Below are positions 1-5,062 of a stretch of 5,909 nucleotides of DNA, one piece after another. The DNA comes from PALSA-610 sp038213435 (lineage in GTDB: Bacteria > Actinomycetota > Acidimicrobiia > IMCC26256 > PALSA-610): NCBI GenBank assembly GCA_038213435.1, contig JBBQTI010000079.1, forward strand, positions 1-5,909, written 5' to 3'. Numbering within the stretch: position 1 is the stretch's first letter; the number at the start of each line of letters is the position of its first letter. The position numbers and the translations under genes are program-made. The notes under the pieces are model-generated. The model was given only the letters and a program-made list of their open reading frames with translations. It was not told the origin of the DNA and did not search any database.

Positions 1-24
1 GTCGTGCTGGTAACGTTCATCCGT

Positions 25-94
25 CAAGTGCCCTTCCCGTCGGCAATGCTTGGTGTGTCGCAACCCCAAGAATGCCTTACGGACAGGGCACTTG
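25..94. repeat. Long imperfect hairpin downstream of whiG
   Basis: A 10-bp perfect outer stem, CAAGTGCCCT (25-34) with AGGGCACTTG (85-94), encloses further paired blocks: CCGT 37-40 with ACGG 79-82, GGCA 42-45 with TGCC 73-76, and CTTGG 49-53 with CCAAG 66-70. The arms are therefore about 29 bases each around a loop of about 12. It begins 47 bases beyond the whiG stop codon. In the whiG transcript it would form a long stem in the 3' untranslated region. No run of T follows on either strand, so it is not a classical intrinsic terminator. It could be a T-less terminator, an RNA-stability structure or a small palindromic repeat. Nothing else in 1-141 looks like a gene. Confidence 0.55.
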
Positions 95-141
95 TCGCGC
101 TCAGCGACCGGCCTCACCCACGAACTCGTGAACTATCGGGG

Positions 142-930
142 TTAGGTGACGATCCCGCGCTCGGGCATCGGCTCCGACAGCCGGGAGCGCAACTGGAAGA
201 TCGCCTTCGTGTGGATCTGGCACACGCGGCTCTCGGTCACGCCGAGCACGTTGCCGATCTCCGCGAGCGTCAGACCTTCGTAGTAGTAGAGCGTGAGCAC
301 GAGCCGTTCGCGATCGGGCATGCGGTTGATCGCGTCGGCGAGCACCTGACGCATCTCTTCGGACTCGAATGCCTCGACGGGATCGTGACCACTGCCCGCG
401 ATCGTGTCGCCGACCGTCGCTCCGCTGCCGCGCTCGGAACCGGCCGAGAGCAGCTCGTCGAGCGCGACCACGCCCACGAAGCTGATCTGGCCGAGCGTCG
501 TCGCGAGCTCGTCCTCGCTCAATCCGAGCTCGCTCGCGACCTCCTTGTCCTCCGGGCTCCGACGCAGCTCGTTCTCGAGCTTCGAGTACGCGCGCTCGAT
601 CGCGCGGGCCTTGGCGCGCACCGAACGGGGGACCCAGTCGATCGACCGCAGCTCGTCGATGATCGCGCCCTTGATCCGGCTGATCGCATACGTCTCGAAC
701 TTGTAGCCGCGTCCGGGATCGAACTTGTCGATCGCGTCGATCAGGCCGAAGATGCCGTAGCTGACGAGATCCGACTGCTCGATGTTCTGCGGGAGCCCGG
801 CGGCAACGCGGCCGGCGACGAACTTCACCAACGGCGAGAAGTGCAGGATCAAGCGCTCGCGCGCGTGGGACGTGCCGCCATCTTTGTAATCACGCCAAAG
901 CTCGGCGATTTCCGCGGCGGACTCGTCCAC
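142..930 (-). CDS. whiG: RNA polymerase sigma factor, WhiG/FliA (sigma-28) family
   Basis: This is a group 3 sigma factor of 262 residues, a normal length for WhiG/FliA. It directs core RNA polymerase to alternative promoters, governing sporulation in Streptomyces and flagellar or other genes elsewhere. Region 2 spans about residues 25-100, with the very conserved SDLVSYGIFGLIDAIDKF (53-70) and YKFETYAISRIKGAIIDELR (76-95). Region 3 follows (about 100-175), including WVPRSVRAKAR and the RSPEDKEVASELGLS helix-turn-helix-like block. Region 4 is at about 195-250, with MPDRERLVLTLYYYEGLTLAEI and the -35-binding helix VTESRVCQIH. The start is GTG at 930, with only a weak upstream purine stretch. 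It lies 17 bases after the xerC stop codon, so the two are probably co-transcribed and translation may depend on xerC. Family assignment is firm. The regulon, and any anti-sigma partner such as RsiG, cannot be seen here. Confidence 0.95.
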   Translation of the reverse strand: MDESAAEIAELWRDYKDGGTSHARERLILHFSPLVKFVAGRVAAGLPQNIEQSDLVSYGIFGLIDAIDKFDPGRGYKFETYAISRIKGAIIDELRSIDWVPRSVRAKARAIERAYSKLENELRRSPEDKEVASELGLSEDELATTLGQISFVGVVALDELLSAGSERGSGATVGDTIAGSGHDPVEAFESEEMRQVLADAINRMPDRERLVLTLYYYEGLTLAEIGNVLGVTESRVCQIHTKAIFQLRSRLSEPMPERGIVT

Positions 931-947
931 TCTGCTCGCCCTGCTCC

Positions 948-1892
948 CTAGGCCCTTGGATGCGTCCGTTCGTACACAGCTCTCATCAACTCACGTGTCA
1001 CGTGAGTGTAGATCTGTGTCGTCCCCACATCGGCGTGCCCGAGCAGCTCCTGAACCGCTCTGAGATCCGCTCCTCCCTCGAGGAGGTGCGTGGCGTAGGC
1101 GTGGCGCAGGGCGTGGGGGTGCAACGACCGGCCGTCAGCGAGTGGATGGCGGTCGAGAACCCGCCGGACGTCCCGGGGGGTCATCCGTCGGCCTCGGGCG
1201 TTCAAGAAGAGGGCGTCGACCGCTCCTGCACTGGGCTGTAGGGCGTGCGGGCGAGTGCGGCGACGGCAGCGCAAGTATCCGGCGACGGCGTCGCGTGCCG
1301 GCTCGCCGAGCGGGAGTCGGCGAACCTTTGCGCCCTTTCCGAGGACGGTTACCGTCCGGCGGCGAATATCGACGTCGCCCACGTCGAGGCCACAGCACTC
1401 GCTGACCCGAAGACCCGCACCGTAGAGCAACTCGACCAGGGCGAGATCCCGAAGGGCACCGGGATCGTCGGACCGGGCACCGTCGACGAGGCCGTCGAGC
1501 AAGGCGGCGGCCTCGTTGCGCTTCGGCATGCGGGGCAACCGGCGCGCGCCCTTCGGTGCCTGCACCGCCGCGGCCACGTCCCGTCCGAGCACACCCCGGC
1601 GGCGCAGATGCCGGACGTACGCCCGGACCGACGCGGCCTTGCGCGCCGTCGACGCACGCGAGAACCCGCGCGTCTGCAAGTAGGCGAGATACCGCCGCAG
1701 GACGCGATGATCGAGCGCGGACGCGTCGCGGCAGCCGCCGCGCTCACACCACTGCACGAACTCGCGCGCATCGTGTTCGTACGCCCGCCGCGTGTTCTCG
1801 CTCATCGCGCTGAGCGCCACCGCGAACCCGTCCGGGTCGTGCGGCGCCCCGCAGGATCGATCGGCGCGCGGGCGGGTGGCAGCGGGGCTCAT
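948..1892 (-). CDS. xerC: Tyrosine recombinase XerC/XerD family
   Basis: A 314-residue site-specific tyrosine recombinase, close to the usual 300 of XerC/XerD, which resolve chromosome dimers at dif. The N-terminal SAM-like core-binding domain covers about residues 20-105 (SENTRRAYEHDAREFVQWCE near 31-50). The catalytic domain covers about 120-310. All six active-site residues can be placed: R162 in GAGLRVSEC, K186 in the GKGAK hairpin, H260 and R263 in HPHALRHAYATHL, H286 in LLGHADVGTT, and the nucleophile Y295 in QIYTHV. I chose ATG 1892. The frame stays open to 2183, but that stretch lacks family similarity and lies antisense to a yifB start. ATG 1805 is possible but would trim the core-binding domain. 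There is no clear ribosome site before 1892. A TACGGT hexamer ends 8 bases upstream, which fits a leaderless transcript. It is followed by whiG after 17 bases. XerC rather than XerD is inferred from the whiG neighbourhood. Confidence 0.92.
   Translation of the reverse strand: MSPAATRPRADRSCGAPHDPDGFAVALSAMSENTRRAYEHDAREFVQWCERGGCRDASALDHRVLRRYLAYLQTRGFSRASTARKAASVRAYVRHLRRRGVLGRDVAAAVQAPKGARRLPRMPKRNEAAALLDGLVDGARSDDPGALRDLALVELLYGAGLRVSECCGLDVGDVDIRRRTVTVLGKGAKVRRLPLGEPARDAVAGYLRCRRRTRPHALQPSAGAVDALFLNARGRRMTPRDVRRVLDRHPLADGRSLHPHALRHAYATHLLEGGADLRAVQELLGHADVGTTQIYTHVTRELMRAVYERTHPRA
989..1007. repeat. 19-base perfect palindrome inside xerC
   Basis: ACTCACGTGTCACGTGAGT has 9-bp arms around a single T, and contains two CACGTG hexamers side by side. 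It sits in the codons just after the catalytic tyrosine of xerC (THVTRE). It may simply reflect codon choice at a conserved motif. No function can be assigned from the sequence. Confidence 0.5.
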
Positions 1893-2022
1893 CCGGGAGC
1901 ACCGTAGTTCGAACCTGTCACACCGACCGCGTATGGTCGTCGTGCCGTCGGGGTCGCGGTCACGACCCTCCTTCAACGCCGTACGTCGCGAGCCGCTCGC
2001 CCGCGACGAGAAGGAGGTCGAC
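1893..2022. promoter_or_regulatory. Divergent intergenic region between xerC and the yifB relic
   Basis: These 130 bases lie between the xerC start (minus) and the yifB-type start (plus) and should hold promoters for both directions. Toward yifB there is TATGGT (1932-1937), of the actinobacterial -10 form TANNNT. An 18-base spacer separates it from TTCGAA (1908-1913), a poor -35. Toward xerC, the reverse complement of 1901-1906 reads TACGGT, 8 bases before the ATG, the spacing expected for a leaderless message. The 8-bp palindrome GTTCGAAC (1907-1914) lies between them. All of these are short matches, and only the divergent arrangement itself is well supported. Confidence 0.3.
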
Positions 2023-2166
2023 GTGCTCGCAGCCGCTCGCAGTGCCGTCCTGGAGGGCGTCGACGGTCGAATCGTCACTGTCGAGGTCCACGTCTCCCGG
2101 GGCCTAGCGGGTGAGCTGTCAAGTGGGTCGGCAAGGTTGTCTCGCGATCCGAGTTCCAAACGCGGG
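2023..2166 (+). pseudogene. yifB: Truncated yifB/comM-type Mg-chelatase-like AAA+ ATPase, N-terminus only
   Basis: The first 30 codons from GTG 2023 read VLAAARSAVLEGVDGRIVTV followed by EVHVSRGLAG. This matches the N-terminal signature of the YifB/ComM family (LxxVxSAxLxGxxGxxVxVEVxVSxGLPG), a roughly 500-residue AAA+ ATPase that in naturally competent bacteria acts as a branch-migration helicase during transformation. A perfect AAGGAGG at 2011-2017 lies 5 bases before the GTG and fixes the start. In the family the next residues are FTIVGLPD. None of the three plus frames after 2112 contains them, and the frame ends at TAA 2164-2166 after 18 unrelated residues. The gene is therefore cut at about 2105-2112 and cannot make an ATPase. 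It is divergent from xerC, whereas in many actinobacteria yifB, dprA and whiG/xerC run in one direction. The breakpoint may reflect an inversion, a deletion or insertion of mobile DNA. Confidence 0.72.
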
Positions 2167-2706
2167 TAATCGTCATCTTGCACATCGCCGTGATGACGAC
2201 AAGGTCACGGCGCGGCGGTCGAGAAGCGCTCGAAAACGTCGGGCGTCCTGCCCGCGGCCTCGCAGCCTCGCGACGGCGCGTTTCTGCCTCGTCAGAGCTT
2301 TTTGGTCGGAACGCCGGCCACCGGCCGAATAGACCCCTGACCAGGGGAAATGCACCCTCAGGCCTGTGGGTGCCGAAAACTCGCCCGTGTCTGTGACCAG
2401 GTAGTTCGCGGTCTCCTTGCACACTCCGTGCAATTTGGAAGACTGCATGAGTCGACTGGAACGTCGGCACTCACGCGGTGCCGTGCGATGGCGCCCTCTA
2501 GGTTCACACGGCGTGCAGGTTCATCACGAAGTACCTGCTCACAAGCGCGGGCGAGTTTTCGGCACCCACAGGCTTGTCTTCCTCGCGGTGCGCGAGATCG
2601 CCGAGGAGCGGGCAATCCCGTCCGTGACCATTGCGCTCCCGTCGGCGCCGTTCGGACGCGCTCGGCGTCACGGGATGAAAGGCTTCAGATCTGGGAGTCG
2701 AACACA
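2113..2706. other. Gene-poor stretch of about 590 bases
   Basis: No frame here resembles a protein family I recognise. Every long open frame is arginine- and serine-rich, as expected of chance frames in GC-rich DNA. The stretch begins where yifB similarity stops. It contains a hairpin GCCGG-CCA-CCGGC near 2313-2325, a near-palindrome CCCCTG-AC-CAGGGG (2334-2347), the inverted-repeat element at 2362-2573 and, after it, a short segment (about 2574-2690) with raised GC at third positions in one plus frame. It looks like decayed mobile or rearranged DNA. The last bases hold the ribosome site of the following membrane protein gene. Confidence 0.6.
2362..2573. mobile_element. Putative MITE-like element bounded by 26-bp terminal inverted repeats
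   Basis: Bases 2362-2387 begin GCCTGTGGGTGCCGAAAA, and 2548-2573 are their exact reverse complement over all 26 bases. Inward of this, similarity continues with mismatches for roughly 35-40 more bases on each side, for example GACCAGGTAGTTCG against GAGCAGGTACTTCG and a shared TGCAC. Strict conservation of the outer tips with decay inward is typical of insertion-sequence or MITE ends. Most codon-level differences between the arms would change amino acids, so shared protein coding is not the better explanation. The enclosed DNA is too short for a transposase, so the element would be non-autonomous, moved in trans. Flanking bases (CAGG before, TTGT after) show no target-site duplication, so the insertion is old, rearranged, or my end points are a few bases off. 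I cannot assign an IS family. Confidence 0.6.
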
Positions 2707-3630
2707 GTGACTTTACTCAAGCGATGTCTCAGTGTCCTCGACCGCTGGCAGCGACAAAACCGTGTCGCCGGAATCGCCTATGCCGTCGTTCGCAAGTTCA
2801 GCGATGACGACGCCAACCTTCTTGTCGTCGCGCTCGGGTGGTACGGCTTCACTGCGATTTACCCGCTGCTGCTCGTGGTGCTGACCGTTTTTGGTTTCAT
2901 CGGAGTTGGTTCGCTGGGCCACGGCCTCGTGAGCACTTTGCACCAGTTCCCCGTTATCGGCTCGGAATTCAACACTGGACGCGGCGGCTCGAACCTCCAC
3001 GGGAGCCCGGTCGCGTTGATCGTGGGTGTCGCGGGCCTCCTCTACGGAGCTCAGGGCGTCACCCAGACTGCGCAGCTAGCGATGGCACGGGTCTGGAACA
3101 TCCCGCCGGTCAAACTCCCGGGATTCTTGCCTCGCCTGATCCGCAGCGTGATGGGCCTCACCGTCATCGCCACCGCGTTCGTCGTCAACGCGTTCGTCGG
3201 CGCGATCGCGACCGGTCACGGACAGGGCTACCCGTTGCGCATCGCGCTCCTCATTGCCGTGCTTGTCGCGAACGTCGCGTTCTACTTCGGCGGCTTCTGG
3301 GTCCTTACCCCTCGTCTCGAGCATCGTCGTGATCTCCTGCCTGGCGCGATTGTCGCCGGGGTCGGTTTCACCCTCTTAACCACCCTCGGCACCGGCCTCA
3401 TCCAACACCAACTCCGCAACGCGACGAACACCTACGGCGCGTTCGCTTCGGTGATCGGTGTCGTCACCTACCTCCTGCTCCTCGCGAAACTCACGCTGTA
3501 CTCCGCAGAACTCAACCCAGTCCTTGCCCGCGGGCTGTGGCCCCGCGCCCTTCCCACCGCAGTGCCGACTCGGGCAGACAACCAGGTCCGGCGCGACCCT
3601 GCACACGAGGAACGCCGACGCCCCGATTAA
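2707..3630 (+). CDS. YihY/BrkB-family (UPF0761) inner-membrane protein
   Basis: A 307-residue polytopic membrane protein of the YihY/virulence factor BrkB family, whose biochemical role is unsettled. Hydrophobic segments lie near residues 36-66, 101-120, 147-168, 177-200, 209-233 and 246-268, giving six likely helices, the family's usual number. Family-like motifs include ALGWYGFTAIYPLLLVV (42-58), GAQGVTQTAQLAMARVWNI (114-132) near the ArnQALNxIW-type block, LPGAIVAGVGF (211-221) and the NTYGAFASVIGVVTYLLLLA block (241-260), equivalent to the usual YGsfgaviaLLlWly motif. The C-terminal 35 residues are hydrophilic and basic. I place the start at GTG 2707, with GGGAG at 2693-2697 nine bases upstream. 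The frame is open back to 2350, but that part crosses the inverted-repeat element and is not family-like. It faces the coiled-coil gene, 95 bases away, with no clear terminator between. The segment before helix 1 (FSDDDAN) replaces the more usual hydrophobic residues and is slightly divergent. Confidence 0.88.
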   Translation: MTLLKRCLSVLDRWQRQNRVAGIAYAVVRKFSDDDANLLVVALGWYGFTAIYPLLLVVLTVFGFIGVGSLGHGLVSTLHQFPVIGSEFNTGRGGSNLHGSPVALIVGVAGLLYGAQGVTQTAQLAMARVWNIPPVKLPGFLPRLIRSVMGLTVIATAFVVNAFVGAIATGHGQGYPLRIALLIAVLVANVAFYFGGFWVLTPRLEHRRDLLPGAIVAGVGFTLLTTLGTGLIQHQLRNATNTYGAFASVIGVVTYLLLLAKLTLYSAELNPVLARGLWPRALPTAVPTRADNQVRRDPAHEERRRPD

Positions 3631-3725
3631 CCCATCGCCGGGTCGGCTGGAGGGACCGAAACCTCAGTCACAAGGGCCGTGTGATCGCGATATTCGGCGT
3701 CGCAAGGTCGCAGCCCGCCAGAGGC

Positions 3726-4205
3726 TCAGTGCGTCGACAAGTCGTCGATTGCCTCGCCGAGCTTTGTTGCGATCTCTTCGGCGCGCGGCGCGACGGCTTC
3801 CTTCGTTGCTGCTGTCGCTCTTTTGGCCGCTTTCCGGGCCCGTCGGCCGGCCCTGCGCCCACGCTCGGCGGCGTCGGTACTCGCGCTGCGGACCGCATCG
3901 GCGCTACTGCGCACGATCGGCTCGGCGCCGGCCACCAGGTCGCCAAGGCTGGCGGCGCGCCGGCGGCGTCGCTTGACCTTCTCGAGTTGTTGAGTGGTGC
4001 GGGACGCCTCGGCGGTCGCGTGCTTGACGCGCTTCTCGGCCGCGGCGATCCGAACTTCTGCCGCCTCACGCGCGCTGTGCTCTCGTTCTAGAGCGCCCTC
4101 CGCGTCACGACATGCTCGCTCTGCACGACGCAACTTCTCTTTCTTGCTACGGAACGAGACGACGCCGAACGTGCCGATCGATACCGTCTTTCTGATCATG
4201 CCCAT
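3726..4205 (-). CDS. Small basic coiled-coil protein, function unknown
   Basis: A 159-residue hydrophilic protein. The N-terminus MGMIRKTVSIGTFGVVSFRS has a short hydrophobic glycine-containing patch, then KKEKLRRAER starts a charged helical region (about 20-80) rich in Glu, Arg and Ala, compatible with a coiled coil. Residues 78-84 are a run of basic residues. Residues 95-140 are Ala/Arg/Lys-rich (RRAGRRARKAAKRATAATKE), resembling histone H1-like or apolipoprotein-like repeats. I recall actinobacterial hypotheticals beginning MGMxRKTxSxGTxGxVxFRSKKEK, but know no function. AGGAGG (reverse complement of 4210-4215) lies 4 bases before ATG 4205 and 10 before ATG 4199, so either start is possible. 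The frame extends to 4322 without ribosome-site support. It is divergent from the 75-residue protein at 4461 and shares its 255-base intergenic region. The N-terminal patch could be a membrane- or surface-binding anchor and the basic tail a DNA-binding region; both are guesses. Confidence 0.75.
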   Translation of the reverse strand: MGMIRKTVSIGTFGVVSFRSKKEKLRRAERACRDAEGALEREHSAREAAEVRIAAAEKRVKHATAEASRTTQQLEKVKRRRRRAASLGDLVAGAEPIVRSSADAVRSASTDAAERGRRAGRRARKAAKRATAATKEAVAPRAEEIATKLGEAIDDLSTH

Positions 4206-4329
4206 CTTGCCTCCTAGTTCCTTCGCGTCGCGAGCGTCATTCGCGCGTGCTCGACTCGTCGGAGAGCATCCCACGTGGTGAAGGGCCACGCCGCGTAGTT
4301 CGACCATGAGGCTTCTTCGCATTCAGTCG

Positions 4330-4353
4330 GTTTGACCGAATCGGGAACGGGTA
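4330..4353 (+). promoter_or_regulatory. SigB/SigF-type promoter (GTTT-N15-GGGTA)
   Basis: GTTT at 4330-4333 (GGTTT from 4329) and GGGTA at 4349-4353 are separated by exactly 15 bases. This is the published consensus form for SigB/SigF-class general-stress promoters of Streptomyces and Mycobacterium. It points toward the small gene at 4461. A transcript starting near 4360 would have a leader of about 100 bases. The -10 lies in the palindrome CGGGTACCCG (4348-4357), and TCGGT-TTG-ACCGA overlaps the -35 (4327-4339). The consensus is short, so a chance match is possible, but position and orientation are right. The other side of this intergenic region, toward the gene ending at 3726, shows no comparable promoter. 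Confidence 0.5.
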
Positions 4354-4460
4354 CCCGGAAGCGATTCGTGCGGCAGACTGATCGCGCCCGCACTGGGCTC
4401 GTGAGCCGGGAGAGAAATCGACGGACCCGAACCAGATCATCCGAAATTGAGGGGGATGCA

Positions 4461-4688
4461 GTGACTACGCCAGCCGACAACTCGCCATCCGAACCCACCC
4501 GACCGAGCGACCGGACCCGTGAAGCCGAGCGCGAGGAAGCCCGAACCACCGCTCACGCCGATCGAGAGCCGACAGCCGAAGAGGAGAGGCTTGCGGAGGG
4601 TCAGCAACTCGATCCAGATGTTGCCGTCCACTCTGAGGAGATGGGCGAGCGCGGTGCCAATCAAGAGGGCGAAGGTCGCCTGCCCTGA
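4461..4688 (+). CDS. Small acidic hydrophilic protein, conserved hypothetical
   Basis: A 75-residue protein rich in Glu, Asp, Arg, Thr and Pro with no hydrophobic segment, so it is probably cytosolic and largely disordered. It has a variable N-terminal third, then HADREPTAEEERLAE (32-46), then LDPDVAVHSEEMGERGANQ with GEGRLP at the end (50-75). I recall small actinobacterial hypotheticals with the same layout: (A)DRxPTxEEE, then a LDPxVAxHxEEMxERGAxxxGEGxI tail. No function is known to me. GTG 4461 is chosen because GAGGGGG (4449-4455) lies 5 bases upstream and family similarity begins after it. The frame opens earlier, at TTG 4332, but the extra part is arginine-rich and overlaps the promoter. 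A SigB/SigF-like promoter about 110 bases upstream suggests a stress-induced gene. A hairpin overlaps the stop codon. Confidence 0.75.
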   Translation: MTTPADNSPSEPTRPSDRTREAEREEARTTAHADREPTAEEERLAEGQQLDPDVAVHSEEMGERGANQEGEGRLP

Positions 4689-4721
4689 AGCCGCCCAGCA
4701 GCTTCGGGCGCAAAACAGGGC
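4682..4721. terminator. Possible terminator hairpin at the end of the 75-residue gene
   Basis: An outer stem GCCCTG (4682-4687) with CAGGGC (4716-4721) encloses an inner stem CGCCC (4692-4696) with GGGCG (4706-4710) and a 9-base loop. The outer stem takes in the TGA stop. No T-run follows, so if it ends transcription it is of the T-less kind common in GC-rich bacteria. The next 130 bases (4722-4852) hold nothing I can recognise. Confidence 0.3.
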
Positions 4722-4852
4722 GCAATTCGGTTGGAATGGGTCGCGCTCGCCAGCTCCGTGCGGCGATGAGCGACACGCGCGGTGTCCGGTTCATGCAACG
4801 GTGCCCGAGAAGAAGGATGCCGACGCGTCCCTTGGTGCACGAAAGCGGTGTG

Positions 4853-4999
4853 TCACGGCGTGATGCGTTGGACGACTCCGGTGGTTCCGGTGACGCCTCC
4901 GCTGCTGTTGACGAGGACGTAGAGCTCTCCGTGGGCGTCGCGTCCGAAGCCGAGGAGGAACAAGGGCAGGTCGCAATACGCACCGCCGAGCGGCGAAGT
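4853..4999 (-). pseudogene. C-terminal remnant of a PQQ-type sugar (sorbosone/glucose) dehydrogenase-like protein
   Basis: Reading the minus strand to the TGA at 4855-4853 gives about 48 residues, ending LFLLGFGRDAHGELYVLVNS then SGGVTGTTGVVQRITP. This is the typical C-terminal blade of the soluble beta-propeller proteins annotated as PQQ-dependent sugar or sorbosone dehydrogenases (pattern LLxFGxDAxGExYVLxxxxGxxxGTTGxVxRIxP). The frame is closed by TGA at 5002-5000 and has no start codon with a ribosome site, so only the last strand-forming part remains. The full proteins are secreted or periplasmic and about 350-450 residues long, so roughly 90% is missing. Residues in the other two frames just upstream do not restore a clear family match. 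It follows the phospholipase D-like gene on the same strand by 63 bases. The assignment rests on pattern recall over about 42 residues. Confidence 0.6.
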
Positions 5000-5062
5000 T
5001 CAAGGGAGAGCACCGCGGAATCGGTAGATGTGTGTGTCTCTTCACCGCCGCGACGGGCTGGG

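Noticed and set aside
4..951. Long plus-strand open frame of 315 codons
   Set aside because: It lies antisense to whiG, is very rich in Arg, Leu and Asp, and resembles nothing. It is a by-product of the GC-rich codon pattern on the other strand.
1893..2183. N-terminal extension of the xerC frame to 411 residues
   Set aside because: The extra 97 residues are not Xer-like, no ribosome site supports the upstream start, and the opposite strand carries a convincing yifB ribosome site and start. A 314-residue protein fits the family.
2361..2448. Shared peptide (YLxTxxGEFSAPTGL) readable from both arms of the inverted repeat
   Set aside because: Both arms can be read in the same frame, but most differences between them change the amino acid and the outermost bases are the best conserved. 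DNA-level repeat ends explain this better than a duplicated protein segment.
2651..2676. SigB/SigF-like promoter before the YihY gene (GTTC then GGGAT)
   Set aside because: The -35 is imperfect and the spacer is about 18 bases, outside the usual 14-16.
2350..2706. Extension of the YihY frame upstream to position 2350
   Set aside because: The added residues cross the inverted-repeat element and are rich in Arg, Cys and Ser. GTG 2707 has a well-spaced GGGAG and starts just before family-like sequence.
2417..2710. Plus-strand frame of 97 codons whose stop overlaps the YihY start
   Set aside because: The GTGA overlap could suggest translational coupling, but the first half is basic, unrecognised and runs through the inverted repeat. 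I kept only its last third as a weak possible fragment.
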